A stretch of DNA of 64,000 nucleotides from Achromobacter xylosoxidans (GCF_014490035.1 NZ_CP061008.1:806001-870000); one strand, 5' to 3'. Positions 18,990 through 28,420 are shown, counted from the first letter of the stretch. Program-made: numbers and translations. The notes: a model not told the origin generated them from the letters alone.

Positions 18990-20192
18990 ATGACTGACCG
19001 CGTATACCTCAACGCCGTGGGAGCAGACGGCAATCCCCTATTCATGCACGTGCGCGATGGCCGCATCTTGGCGCTGGGCGCCGAGCCGCCTGCCGCGGGC
19101 GCAGCGCAGGTGACCGACCTGCGCGGACACCTGGTGCTGCCGGGCTTTGTCGACGGCCATATCCACCTGGACAAGAGTTTCGTCGGCGATCGCTGGCGGC
19201 CGCACCGGCCCGCAACCAGCCTGCGCGAACGGCTGGCCATCGAGAAGCAGGAACTGGCCGCCGCACCGCCCATCGAAGGGCGCGCCGATGCCCTCATCGC
19301 GCAAGCCGCGGCATTCGGCACGATGGCGATGCGCTGCCATGTGGACGTGGACGCTACGACCGAACTGGCCAATCTGCATGCCGTCATGACGGCGCGCGAG
19401 AAATGGCGCGGCATCGTCGACATCGAACTGGTGGCCTTTCCACAGGCCGGCGTGATGTCCTGTCCAGGCACGCCGCAATGGCTGGAGGCGGCTGTGCGCG
19501 AAGGCGCCGAGGTGGTGGGCGGCATCGATCCGTCGACATTGGATGGCGATGCCGAAGGCCAGCTGGATTGCGTTTTCGGCATTGCCGAGCGGCTGGGCGC
19601 GAAGATCGATATCCACCTGCACGAGCCGGGCGTACAGGGCGTCGCGCAGATTGCCCGCATCGCCGCGCGGACGCGGGCGCTGGGCCTGGCGGGCCGGGTC
19701 GCCATCAGCCACGCCTATGCGCTGGGCGACGTCGACCAAGGGGCGCTGGAGGACGTGGCGGGCAAGCTGGCCGACGCCGGCGTGGCCATCATGACGAACG
19801 CGCCGGGCGACCGGGCTTTTCCGCCGATACTGGCGCTGCGCGCGGCGGGCGTGCAGGTATTCACGGGCAACGACAACATCCAGGATTGCTGGTGGCCTTA
19901 TGGCAATGGCGACATGCTGCAGCGCGCGATGCTGATCGGCTACCGCTCGGGCTTCTACACGGACGACGACCTGTTGACGGCCTTGCACATGGCGTCGCAT
20001 GCGGGTGCGGCGGTGCTGGGCCTGGACGGCTACGGCCTGCAGGCGGGCAACGAGGCGAACTTCGTGGCGTTGCCCGCGCCAAACGGCGCGGCAGCGGTTG
20101 CTGCGGTGCCGGCGCAGCGCTTTCTGTTCCGCAAGGGCAAACCCGTGGGCGAGGCAGCGCAAGCATACGCCAGCGTCACGCCGGCGGCGTGA
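18990..20192 (+). CDS. Cytosine-deaminase-like amidohydrolase
   Basis: A 400-residue metal-dependent hydrolase of the cytosine deaminase/AtzC group. Metal and catalytic motifs appear in order: GHIHLDKS (His57, His59), RCHVDVD near 115, HLHEPG near 209, ISHAY near 238 and GNDNIQDCWWPYGNGD near 293, which holds the metal-binding aspartate. It probably deaminates or hydrolyses a cyclic nitrogen compound. The last 17 bases overlap the end of the convergent LysR gene. The substrate is not determined; N-isopropylammelide-type and cytosine-type activities are both possible. Confidence 0.85.
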   Translation: MTDRVYLNAVGADGNPLFMHVRDGRILALGAEPPAAGAAQVTDLRGHLVLPGFVDGHIHLDKSFVGDRWRPHRPATSLRERLAIEKQELAAAPPIEGRADALIAQAAAFGTMAMRCHVDVDATTELANLHAVMTAREKWRGIVDIELVAFPQAGVMSCPGTPQWLEAAVREGAEVVGGIDPSTLDGDAEGQLDCVFGIAERLGAKIDIHLHEPGVQGVAQIARIAARTRALGLAGRVAISHAYALGDVDQGALEDVAGKLADAGVAIMTNAPGDRAFPPILALRAAGVQVFTGNDNIQDCWWPYGNGDMLQRAMLIGYRSGFYTDDDLLTALHMASHAGAAVLGLDGYGLQAGNEANFVALPAPNGAAAVAAVPAQRFLFRKGKPVGEAAQAYASVTPAA

Positions 20193-21060
20193 CCTGCGCG
20201 GCGCGCTGCGTGCAAAAGTCCGTCAGCGCGCGGCGCAGCGCGTGGCCCGCGTCGCTGAGCCGTGAGCGCGCATACAGCGACAAGTGCAGGCCGCGCGGCG
20301 CCGGAAATCCTTCTTCTGGCGTGAGCAGCCGGTGTTCGGCGGTGGCACAGGCGGCGGGCAGCAGGCTGATCCCCAGTCCCGCCGCGACGGCGGCGCTCAG
20401 GCTGGGGAGGCTGGGGCTGGAGAAGCGCACGTGCCAGGGCTTGCCGCTGGTTTCCAGCATGGCGGTCATTTCCTGACGGTACAGCGCGCCGGACGGAAAG
20501 GCCACCAGCGGCACTGCGGTGTCGGGCGCGGGCGGCGGTGCGCCTCGGGCGGTGATCCAGCACAGGGGTTCGGGCCAGTGCGCATCGCAATCGGCGTCCA
20601 CTTCCCATTGCTTGACCAGCAGCAGGTCCAACTCGCCATCGCGGTAGCGCCGCAGCAGCTGATGGCTGAGGCCGCCTTCTACTTCCACGCGCAGCCGCGG
20701 GTAGGCCGCTTCCACGGCGGCCAGGGTAGGCATCAGCGTGGCGCCCATGAAATCCTCGGGCGCGCCCACGCGCACCACGGCGCTGGCCTGGGCAGCGGCC
20801 ACGTTTTCGCGCGCTTCCTCAGCCAGCCGCAGGATGCTGCGGGCATAGCCCAGCAGTCGTTCGCCTTCCTCGGTGGGCAGGACATGGCGCTGCGTGCGGT
20901 CCAGCAGGCGGCAGCCCAGGTTCTCTTCCAGCCGGATGACGTGCTGGCTGACGGTGGATTGCGTCAGGTGCAGGTGTTCGCTGGCGCGGGTGAAGTTGCC
21001 CGTGTCCACGACGGTAAGAAAGCTGCGCAGCAGAACCGGATCTAGCATTGGGATGTCCAC
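20176..21060 (-). CDS. LysR-family transcriptional regulator
   Basis: A 294-residue regulator with an N-terminal winged helix-turn-helix (SFLTVVDTGNFTRASEHLHLTQSTVSQH, about 13-40) and a periplasmic-binding-protein-like effector domain. It converges on and overlaps the amidohydrolase gene and is divergent from the ankyrin gene, so its target cannot be assigned; both neighbours are candidates. Confidence 0.88.
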   Translation of the reverse strand: MDIPMLDPVLLRSFLTVVDTGNFTRASEHLHLTQSTVSQHVIRLEENLGCRLLDRTQRHVLPTEEGERLLGYARSILRLAEEARENVAAAQASAVVRVGAPEDFMGATLMPTLAAVEAAYPRLRVEVEGGLSHQLLRRYRDGELDLLLVKQWEVDADCDAHWPEPLCWITARGAPPPAPDTAVPLVAFPSGALYRQEMTAMLETSGKPWHVRFSSPSLPSLSAAVAAGLGISLLPAACATAEHRLLTPEEGFPAPRGLHLSLYARSRLSDAGHALRRALTDFCTQRAAQVTPPA

Positions 21061-21177
21061 TCGAATCTATCAAGCCAATTAATTTCATAATACTTGGGCC
21101 GGCCGCCATACTTGGAATCTCACGAGGCCGCGAGTCGATGCGCCGAGCCTCAGGCTGTTGATCTGGAGGAAATACCA

Positions 21178-21849
21178 ATGTCTATCTTTCGCGCGGTCCG
21201 GCTTTGGCTGGCGGCATTCCTGTTGGGCATGGGGGGCGTGGCCGCGGCCGCGGGCCCGGACACCGCGCTGTTGACCGCCGCGGGCAATGGCGACGCAGCC
21301 CGCGTCAAGCAGCTGCTGGGGCAGGGCGCCGCCGTGGATATGCGCGATGCGGACGGCAATACGCCGCTGCTGCGCGCGACCCAAGGCAATCATGTCGAAG
21401 CGGCGCGCGTCCTGATCGAGGCCGGCGCCAACGTCAATGCGCAGAACGCGATCCGCGACAGCGCCTACCTGCTGGCTGGCGCCCGTGGCTATCGCGAGAT
21501 CCTGGCGCTGACGCTGGCGCATGGCGCCGACCTGAAAAGCACCAATCGCTACGGCGGCACGGCGCTTATTCCCGCCTGCGAGCGCGGCCACGTCGAAGTG
21601 GTGGACATGCTGCTGCGCGCCGGCGTGGACGCGGATCATGTGAACAACCTGGGTTGGACCGGCCTGCTGGAAGCCGTGATCCTGGGCGATGGCGGCGCGC
21701 GCCATCAGGCCATCGTCAAGCGGCTGATCGAAGCCGGCGCCGACGTCAACCTGGCTGACGGCAAGGGCATTACGCCGCTGCGCCATGCGCGTGAACGCGG
21801 ACAGGCCGAGGTCGTGCGCCTGCTGGAGGCGGCGGGAGCGAAGGGCTGA
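21178..21849 (+). CDS. Periplasmic ankyrin-repeat protein
   Basis: A 223-residue exported protein. A signal peptide (1-25, ending AAAAG) precedes at least five ankyrin repeats recognisable by the pattern DADGNTPLLRATQGNHVEAARVL, spanning about 30-220. It probably acts as a protein-binding scaffold in the periplasm. The ATG at 21178 has a GGAGGA site 8 bases upstream; an earlier in-frame ATG at 21094 lacks both ribosome site and signal peptide. Confidence 0.85.
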   Translation: MSIFRAVRLWLAAFLLGMGGVAAAAGPDTALLTAAGNGDAARVKQLLGQGAAVDMRDADGNTPLLRATQGNHVEAARVLIEAGANVNAQNAIRDSAYLLAGARGYREILALTLAHGADLKSTNRYGGTALIPACERGHVEVVDMLLRAGVDADHVNNLGWTGLLEAVILGDGGARHQAIVKRLIEAGADVNLADGKGITPLRHARERGQAEVVRLLEAAGAKG

Positions 21850-21864
21850 GGCGCGGGCGCCGCG

Positions 21865-21895
21865 CAAAAAAACGGGGCTCTCAAGCCCCGTTTTT
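21865..21895. terminator. Bidirectional rho-independent terminator
   Basis: A stem ACGGGGCT/AGCCCCGT with a 4-base loop (21872-21890), preceded by a run of A and followed by five T residues, lies between the convergent ankyrin and prpF genes and can end transcripts from both sides. Confidence 0.85.
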
Positions 21896-21918
21896 CATGC
21901 CGCCGACCGCCGGCCGGT

Positions 21919-23103
21919 TTAGAAGCCCTCGCGCGGCACGTGGACGCGGCCTTCCATCAGCACGCGGGCGCTGCGGCTCATGATGGCCTTGGTGACCTTC
22001 CATTCGCCGTCGACCAGCTTTGCCTCGGCGCCGACGCGCAAGGTGCCGGACGGATGGCCAAAGCAGACGTTGTCGCGTTCGCCGCCGCCCGCCGCCAGGT
22101 TGACCAGCGTGCCAGGCACCGCCGCGGCAGTGGCGATGGCGACGGATGCGGTGCCCATCATGGCGTGGTGCAGCTTGCCCATGGAGAGCGCGCGCACCAG
22201 CACGTCGATGTCGCCCGCGCCGATCTTCTTGCCGCTGGAGGACACGTATTCCTTGGGCGCCGCCACGAAGGCGACCTTGGGCGTGTGCTGGCGGCTGGCG
22301 GCCTCTTCCAGCGTCTTGATCAGGCCCATGCGCAGCGCGCCGTGGGCGCGGATGGTCTCGAAGCGCGCCAGCGCGGCGGCGTCGCCGTTGATGTCGTCCT
22401 GCAGTTCGGTGCCTTTGTAGCCCAGGGCCTCGGCGTCCAGGAAGATCGTGGGGATGCCGGAGTTGATCATGGTGGCTTTGAAGGTGCCGATGCCAGGCAC
22501 TTCCAGGTCGTCGACCAGCTTGCCGGTGGGGAACATGGAGCCGCCGTCGCCTTCCTCGGCCGGGTCCATGAATTCCAGGCGCAGCTCAGCCGCCGGGAAG
22601 GTCACGCCGTCCAGTTCGAAGTCGCCGGTTTCCTGCACCGCGCCGCCCGTCATGGGCACGTGCGCGATGATGGTCTTCTGGATGTTGGCCTGCCAGATGC
22701 GCACGACGGCCACGCCGTCCTGCGGCACGCGGGCGGGGTCGACCAGACCGTTGGTGATGGCGAACGGGCCGACGGCCGCGGACAGGTTGCCGCAGTTGCC
22801 GCTCCAGTCCACGAAGGGCTGGTCGATGGAGACCTGGCCGAACAGGTAGTCCACGTCGTGGTCCGGGCGCGTGCTCTTGCCGATGATGACGGTTTTGCTG
22901 GTGCTGGAAGTGGCCGCGCCCATGCCGTCGATCTGCTTGCCGTAGGGATCGGGGCTGCCGATCACGCGCATGAGCAGCGCGTCGCGCGCGGCGCCGGGCG
23001 TGCGCGCGGACTCGGGCAGGTCATCGAGCTTGAAGAACACGCCTTTGCTGGTGCCGCCGCGCATGTAGGTGGCGGCTATCTTGGTCTGGGGTGCATGGGT
23101 CAT
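21919..23103 (-). CDS. prpF: 2-methylaconitate cis-trans isomerase PrpF
   Basis: A 394-residue enzyme with the diaminopimelate-epimerase-like fold. It starts with TYMRGGTSKGVFF and contains DWSGNCGNLSAAVG, both typical of PrpF. It converts the 2-methylaconitate isomer made by AcnD into the one the next aconitase uses, completing the AcnD branch of propionate breakdown. It follows acnD by 62 bp in the same direction and ends at a bidirectional terminator. Confidence 0.93.
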   Translation of the reverse strand: MTHAPQTKIAATYMRGGTSKGVFFKLDDLPESARTPGAARDALLMRVIGSPDPYGKQIDGMGAATSSTSKTVIIGKSTRPDHDVDYLFGQVSIDQPFVDWSGNCGNLSAAVGPFAITNGLVDPARVPQDGVAVVRIWQANIQKTIIAHVPMTGGAVQETGDFELDGVTFPAAELRLEFMDPAEEGDGGSMFPTGKLVDDLEVPGIGTFKATMINSGIPTIFLDAEALGYKGTELQDDINGDAAALARFETIRAHGALRMGLIKTLEEAASRQHTPKVAFVAAPKEYVSSSGKKIGAGDIDVLVRALSMGKLHHAMMGTASVAIATAAAVPGTLVNLAAGGGERDNVCFGHPSGTLRVGAEAKLVDGEWKVTKAIMSRSARVLMEGRVHVPREGF

Positions 23104-23165
23104 GGGGCAGTCCTGATGATGGGTGTTGGGGCGGGCGCCGCGGCGCCCGCCCGGCCGATGGCGGA

Positions 23166-25775
23166 TCAGCCGGCCTTCTTGTCGGCGCCGGAAGCTTCCA
23201 GGAAGTCCTGGGCGAAGCGCTGCAGCACGCCGCCGGCTTCGTAGATCGAGACCTCTTCCGCGGTGTCCAGGCGGCAGGTCACGGGGACTTCGACGGTTTC
23301 GCCGTTGCGGCGGTGGATCACTAGCGTCAGGTCGGCGCGCGGCTTGCGCTCGCCGATGACGTCATAGCTTTCGGTGCCGTCCAGCCCCAGCGTCTTGCGG
23401 TTCACGCCCGCTTTGAATTCCAGGGGCAGCACGCCCATGCCGATCAGGTTGGTGCGGTGGATGCGCTCGAAGCCCTCGGCCACGATGGCTTCCACGCCGG
23501 CCAGGCGCACGCCCTTGGCGGCCCAGTCGCGCGACGAGCCCTGGCCGTAGTCGGCGCCCGCCACGATGATCAGCGGCTGCTTGCGGTCCATGTAGGTTTC
23601 GATGGCTTCCCACATGCGCATGACCTTGCCTTCGGGTTCCACGCGGGCCAGCGAGCCTTGCTTCACCGTGCCGTCCTCGTTCTTCACCATTTCGTTGTAG
23701 AGCTTGGGATTGGCGAAGGTGGCGCGCTGCGCGGTGAGGTGGTCGCCGCGATGGGTGGCGTAGGAGTTGAAGTCCTCTTCGGGCAGGCCCATCTTGTGCA
23801 GGTATTCGCCGGCGGCGCTGTCCATCAGGATGGCGTTGGACGGCGACAGGTGGTCGGTGGTGATGTTGTCGCCCAGCACGGCCAGCGGCAGCATGCCGCG
23901 CAGCGTGCGTTCGCCAGCCAGCGCGCCTTCCCAGTACGGCGGGCGGCGGATGTAGGTGCTCTGTGCGCGCCAGTCATACAGCGGGCTGACGGCGGCCTTG
24001 CGGTCGTCCTGGATGCCGAACATGGGGGCGTAGACCTTGCGGAACTGCTCGGGCTTGACCGCCGACTTGACCACGGCGTCGATCTCTTCATCGCTGGGCC
24101 AGATGTCCTTGAGGCGGATCTCGCGGCCGGCGGCGTCCGTGCCGAGCACGTCGCGCTCGATGTCAAAGCGGATGGTGCCGGCAATGGCATAGGCCACGAC
24201 CAGCGGCGGCGAGGCCAGGAAGGCCTGCTTGGCATAGGGATGGATGCGGCCGTCGAAGTTGCGGTTGCCGGACAGCACGGCGGTGGCGTAGAGGTCGCGA
24301 TCGATGATTTCCTGCTGGATGACGGGATCCAGCGCGCCCGACATGCCGTTGCAAGTGGTACAGGCGAAGGCGACGACGCCGAAGCCCAGCTGTTCCAGTT
24401 CCGGGGTCAGGCCGGCTTCGTCCAGGTACAGCGAGACGGCCTTGGATCCTGGCGCCAGCGAGCTCTTGACCCAAGGCTTGCGGGTCAGGCCGGCGCGGTT
24501 GGCGTTGCGCGCCAACAGGCCCGCGGCGATGACGTTGCGCGGATTGCTGGTGTTGGTGCAGCTGGTGATGGCGGCGATGATCACGGCGCCGTCGGGCATC
24601 TGGCCGGGATTGTTTTCCACCACGCCGGAGATGCCGCGCTCGGCCAGGTCGCTGACCGGCAGGCGGCGGTGCGGATTGGACGGGCCGGCCAGGGTGCGCA
24701 CCACGCTGGACAGGTCGAAGCGCAGCACGCGCTCGTATTCGGCGTGCTTCAGGCTGTCGGACCACAGGCCCGTGGTCTTGGCGTAGTTCTCGACCAGGGC
24801 GATCTGTTCGTCCTCGCGGCCGGTCAGGCGCAGGTAGTCGATGGTCTGCTGGTCAATGGAGAACATCGCGGCCGTGGCGCCGTACTCGGGCGCCATGTTC
24901 GAGATGGTGGCGCGATCGCCCAGCGTGAGGCTGGCGGCGCCTGCGCCGTAGAACTCCAGGTAGGCGCCCACGACCTTCTCCTTGCGCAGGAATTCGGTCA
25001 GGGTCAGCACGATGTCGGTGGCGGTGATGCCGGGCTGGGCGCGGCCGGTCAGCTCCACGCCGATGATGTCGGGCAGGCGCATCCACGAGGCGCGGCCCAG
25101 CATGACGTTCTCGGCTTCCAGGCCGCCCACGCCGATGGCGATCACGCCCAGCGCGTCCACGTGCGGCGTGTGGCTGTCGGTGCCGACCAGCGTGTCGGGG
25201 AAGGCCACGCCGTCCTGCGTGTAGATGACGGGCGACATCCGCTCCAGGTTGATCTGGTGCATGATGCCGTTGCCCGGAGGCACGACTTCGATGTTGCGGA
25301 AGGCCTGCTTGGTCCAGTCGATGAAATGGAAGCGGTCCTCGTTGCGGCGGTCTTCCACGGCGCGGTTCTTGGCGAAGGCGTCGGGATCGTCGCCGCCGTA
25401 CTCCACGGCCAGCGAATGGTCGACGATCAGCTGCACCGGCACCACCGGATTGACCTTGGCGGGGTCGCCGCCCTTGTCGGCAATGGCGTCGCGCAGGCCG
25501 GCCAGGTCCACCAGCGCGGTCTGGCCGAGAATGTCATGACAGACCACGCGCGCCGGAAACCACGGGAAATCCAGGTCGCGGCGGCGCTCGATCAGCTGCT
25601 TGAGCGCGTCCGTCAGCATGGCCGGATCGCAGCGGCGCACCAGGTTTTCCGCCAGTACGCGCGAGGTGTAGGGCAGGCGGTCGTAGGCCCCGGGCGAAAT
25701 CGCCTCGACGGCGGCGCGGGTGTCGAAGTAGTCCAGGCGAGTGCCGGGCAGGGGCTTGCGGTAGTTTTGGTTCAT
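23166..25775 (-). CDS. acnD: Fe-S 2-methylcitrate dehydratase AcnD
   Basis: An 869-residue aconitase-family enzyme of the methylcitrate cycle. The [4Fe-4S] cysteines are Cys406 (SCTNTSNP), Cys472 and Cys475 (CTTCNGMSG). The swivel domain with GSSRDWAAKG near residue 750 is present. Pairing with prpF and the absence of the extra length of AcnA-type aconitase support AcnD. The start overlaps the GntR gene by 4 bp, so the regulator and enzyme are one transcript. No prpB or prpC is in the window. Confidence 0.93.
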   Translation of the reverse strand: MNQNYRKPLPGTRLDYFDTRAAVEAISPGAYDRLPYTSRVLAENLVRRCDPAMLTDALKQLIERRRDLDFPWFPARVVCHDILGQTALVDLAGLRDAIADKGGDPAKVNPVVPVQLIVDHSLAVEYGGDDPDAFAKNRAVEDRRNEDRFHFIDWTKQAFRNIEVVPPGNGIMHQINLERMSPVIYTQDGVAFPDTLVGTDSHTPHVDALGVIAIGVGGLEAENVMLGRASWMRLPDIIGVELTGRAQPGITATDIVLTLTEFLRKEKVVGAYLEFYGAGAASLTLGDRATISNMAPEYGATAAMFSIDQQTIDYLRLTGREDEQIALVENYAKTTGLWSDSLKHAEYERVLRFDLSSVVRTLAGPSNPHRRLPVSDLAERGISGVVENNPGQMPDGAVIIAAITSCTNTSNPRNVIAAGLLARNANRAGLTRKPWVKSSLAPGSKAVSLYLDEAGLTPELEQLGFGVVAFACTTCNGMSGALDPVIQQEIIDRDLYATAVLSGNRNFDGRIHPYAKQAFLASPPLVVAYAIAGTIRFDIERDVLGTDAAGREIRLKDIWPSDEEIDAVVKSAVKPEQFRKVYAPMFGIQDDRKAAVSPLYDWRAQSTYIRRPPYWEGALAGERTLRGMLPLAVLGDNITTDHLSPSNAILMDSAAGEYLHKMGLPEEDFNSYATHRGDHLTAQRATFANPKLYNEMVKNEDGTVKQGSLARVEPEGKVMRMWEAIETYMDRKQPLIIVAGADYGQGSSRDWAAKGVRLAGVEAIVAEGFERIHRTNLIGMGVLPLEFKAGVNRKTLGLDGTESYDVIGERKPRADLTLVIHRRNGETVEVPVTCRLDTAEEVSIYEAGGVLQRFAQDFLEASGADKKAG

Positions 25776-26482
25776 GCCTCGGTGCGCTGCAGGTTGCCCT
25801 GCGCGATCTGCTGTTCGATGTTGAGACGGGATGCGCGGATGTGGCGGCGCATCAGGATTTCAGCCAACTCGCCATCGCCGTCGGCGATGGCGTCCAGAAT
25901 GCGGTGATGTTCGGCGTAAGCCTGCCGGGGGCGGTTGGGGGTGGTCGAATACTGGATGCGGTACATCCGCGCCAGCTGGTAGAGCTCGTCGCAGAGCATG
26001 CGGAACAGCATCTGGTTGCCGCTGCCCTTGACGATGCGGTAGTGGAAATCGTAGTCGCCTTCCTGCTGGTAGTAGCCCAGCCCGGCCTGGAAGGCTTCGT
26101 CGCGCTCGTGCGCTTCCAGCACGGCGCGCAGCTCGGCGATTTCCGAGGGCGGCATGCGTTCGGCGGCCAGGCGGCAGGCCATGCCTTCCAGCGATTCGCG
26201 GATTTCGTAGAGTTCGGACAGTTCCTGCTGCGACAGCGACACCACGCGGGCGCCGGCATGGGGCACGCGCACCAGCAGCTTCTGGCCTTCGAGCCGGTGC
26301 AGGGCTTCGCGCAGCGGGCCGCGGCTGACGCCGTGGATGCGGGCCAGCTCGGGCTCGGAAATCTTGCTGCCGGGGGCGATTTCACCCTTGACGATGGCGG
26401 ACTGGATCTTGCGGAAGATGTGTTCCGCAAGCGTCTCGTTATCGGCGGGGACGGCGCCAGGCAGGGTCAGCACCTTGCTCAT
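25772..26482 (-). CDS. GntR-family (FadR subgroup) regulator of the acnD-prpF operon
   Basis: A 236-residue regulator. The winged helix-turn-helix spans about 15-85 (ISEPELARIHGVSRGPLREALHRLEGQKLL), followed by an all-helical FCD ligand domain with metal-binding histidines (YDFHYRIV, HHRILDAI). It is the first gene of the operon and probably represses it in response to a methylcitrate-cycle metabolite, as in related GntR-acnD loci. A long inverted repeat (26486-26553) spans its start region. No strong ribosome site precedes the ATG. Confidence 0.87.
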   Translation of the reverse strand: MSKVLTLPGAVPADNETLAEHIFRKIQSAIVKGEIAPGSKISEPELARIHGVSRGPLREALHRLEGQKLLVRVPHAGARVVSLSQQELSELYEIRESLEGMACRLAAERMPPSEIAELRAVLEAHERDEAFQAGLGYYQQEGDYDFHYRIVKGSGNQMLFRMLCDELYQLARMYRIQYSTTPNRPRQAYAEHHRILDAIADGDGELAEILMRRHIRASRLNIEQQIAQGNLQRTEA

Positions 26483-26485
26483 TGT

Positions 26486-26553
26486 GTTGACAATCTTTCC
26501 GCTACGGGAAGAAAAATTAGAAAAAAAGCGCCTCGTGGCGCAAGATTGTCAAC
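26486..26553. promoter_or_regulatory. Paired operator-like inverted repeat at the GntR promoter
   Basis: GTTGACAATCTT (26486-26497) and its exact complement AAGATTGTCAAC (26542-26553) form 12-bp arms about 56 bp apart centre to centre. Each contains a TTGnnAA-type GntR-like core. The left arm begins 4 bp outside the gntR ATG. A terminator sits between the arms. Autoregulation through two facing sites is the likely meaning. Confidence 0.55.
26521..26541 (-). terminator. Rho-independent terminator after the flavin monooxygenase gene
   Basis: On the minus strand, GCGCC-ACGA-GGCGC (26541-26528) is followed directly by seven T residues (26527-26521). It ends the monooxygenase transcript before the gntR operon and lies between the two operator arms. 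Confidence 0.75.
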
Positions 26554-26617
26554 AATTTACCTCGGGGGCAGGGCGGGCGCAAGCCCGGCCCGCCCCGATG
26601 GGGCGCAGGACGGGCGC

Positions 26618-28420
26618 CTACCGCTTGTGGTGCACCTCCTGCAAACCATAGACCTGCACGGGCATGCCGACCTGCCGCGCCTTCAACTGCAGCGACAGGT
26701 ACTGCGAGTAGTGCCGCGACTGGTGCAGGTTGCCGCCATGGAACCAGAGCGCCTCCTGCTGCGTGGGCTTCCACATGTTGCGCTGCTCGCCCTCCCAGGG
26801 GCCGGGGTCCTTGGTGGTGTCCGAGCCCAGGCCCCAGCACTTGCCAACCTTGTCGGCGACTTCGCGGTTGATCAGGTCGGCGGCCCAGCCGTTCATCGAG
26901 CCGTAGCCGGTGGCGTAGACCACCAGGTCCGCGGGTAGCGTGACGCCGGACTTCAGCACCACGGCGTCGCGCGTCAGGTGGCTGACGTCGGTGCGCGACT
27001 GCAGCTTGACGCTGCCGTCGATGATCAGGTCGCAGGCGCCGACGTCGATGTAGTAGCCGGAGCCGCGCCGCAGGTACTTCATGAACAGGCCCGAACCGTC
27101 ATCGCCCCAATCCAGCATGAAGCCGGCTTCTTCCAGCTTGGCGTAGAACCCGGCGTCGCGTTCGCGCATCTGGTCATAGAGCGGGATCTGGAACTGCGCC
27201 ATGATCTTGTAGGGCAGCGAGGCGAACGTCAGGTCGGCCTTGCGCGTGGTCATGCCGTTGGCCAGCGCCTGCTCGGAATACAGGCCGCCCAGGCCGATGT
27301 CCATCAGCGTGTCGGAACGCACGATGTGGGTGGACGAGCGCTGCACCATGGTGACGTTGGCCCCGCCTTCCCATAGCGCCGCGCAGATGTCGTGCGCGGA
27401 GTTGTTGGCGCCGATGACGACCACGTTCTTGCCGCGGTAGGCGTCGGGGCCGGGGTGTTGCGAGGAGTGCTGCTGTTCGCCCTGGAATTCGTCCTGGCCG
27501 GGGAAGCTGGGAACATTGGGCTTGCCGGACATGCCGGTGGCCAGCACCAACTGCTTGGGCCGCAGCACCACGGGCTTGCCCTCGCGCAGTACCGTGACCT
27601 CCCATTCCTGTTTCTGCTCGTCGTAGCGCGCCGACTGGCAGACGGTGGAGGTCCAGTAGTTCAGTTCCATGATCTTTGTGTACATCTCCAGCCAGTCGCC
27701 GATCTTGTCCTTGGGCGCGAAAACGGGCCAGTTCTCGGGAAAGGGGATGTAGGGCAGGTGGTCGTACCAGACCGGGTCGTGCAGGCACAGGGACTTGTAG
27801 CGCTTCCGCCAGCTGTCGCCGGCGCGTGCGTTCTTTTCGATGATGATGGTCGGCACGTCCAGTTGGCGCAGGCGCGCGCCCAGCGCGATGCCGCCCTGGC
27901 CGCCGCCGATGATGAGCACGTAGGGCTGGGTCTGGTAGCCGAGTTCGGCGGCTTCCTGCTCGCGCTTTTCCAGCCAGGTCTGGCGAGTGCGGCTGCTGCC
28001 GTGCTCGGCGCCCTTGGGGCGGCGCAGGCCGCTGGGTTCCTCATGCCCCTTGAGTTCGGACATGGTGGTCAGCAGGGTCCAGATCTTGCCGTCCTGGACG
28101 CGGATGTGACCGTAGCCGCGGGCCCGGTTGGTCTCGATCTCGATCCAGCCTTGCAGCAGGCCGGCGTCTTCCGATACGGCTTCCTTGGGATCCAGGCTGA
28201 AGCGCACCGGCTCCACTTGCGGCAGCTGGTGTTGCAGCATGTCGCGGATCTGGCCATGGCCTTCGAGCGTGCGGATGTTCCAGGTGAACAGCACCAGGTC
28301 GCGCCAGTAGCAGTCGTCCTGGAACAGCGCCGCGACGCCATCGATGTCCTTGTTGCCCAGCGCCGTGTTCAGGCGCGCGAGCACGGCGTCCAGGGCGGCG
28401 CCGGCTTGATCGGTCTGCAT
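26618..28420 (-). CDS. Flavin-containing monooxygenase with N-terminal NTF2-like domain
   Basis: A 600-residue flavoprotein. Residues 1-125 look like an NTF2/SnoaL-type domain (DDCYWRDLVLFTWNIRTLEG). The monooxygenase part has the FAD loop GGGQGG (172-177), an FMO-identifying FQGEQQHSS (312-320) and the NADPH loop GANNSA (337-342), with ATGYGS near the C-terminus. It should oxygenate a small organic substrate with NADPH and O2; the substrate is not evident. A sigma-54 promoter precedes it and an AcoR-like activator gene lies just upstream, so expression is probably inducible by that substrate. Confidence 0.88.
   Translation of the reverse strand: MQTDQAGAALDAVLARLNTALGNKDIDGVAALFQDDCYWRDLVLFTWNIRTLEGHGQIRDMLQHQLPQVEPVRFSLDPKEAVSEDAGLLQGWIEIETNRARGYGHIRVQDGKIWTLLTTMSELKGHEEPSGLRRPKGAEHGSSRTRQTWLEKREQEAAELGYQTQPYVLIIGGGQGGIALGARLRQLDVPTIIIEKNARAGDSWRKRYKSLCLHDPVWYDHLPYIPFPENWPVFAPKDKIGDWLEMYTKIMELNYWTSTVCQSARYDEQKQEWEVTVLREGKPVVLRPKQLVLATGMSGKPNVPSFPGQDEFQGEQQHSSQHPGPDAYRGKNVVVIGANNSAHDICAALWEGGANVTMVQRSSTHIVRSDTLMDIGLGGLYSEQALANGMTTRKADLTFASLPYKIMAQFQIPLYDQMRERDAGFYAKLEEAGFMLDWGDDGSGLFMKYLRRGSGYYIDVGACDLIIDGSVKLQSRTDVSHLTRDAVVLKSGVTLPADLVVYATGYGSMNGWAADLINREVADKVGKCWGLGSDTTKDPGPWEGEQRNMWKPTQQEALWFHGGNLHQSRHYSQYLSLQLKARQVGMPVQVYGLQEVHHKR

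Noticed and set aside
23457..25907. Open frame of 816 codons on the plus strand opposite acnD
   Set aside because: His/Val/Gly/Gln-rich antisense frame without any recognisable domain.
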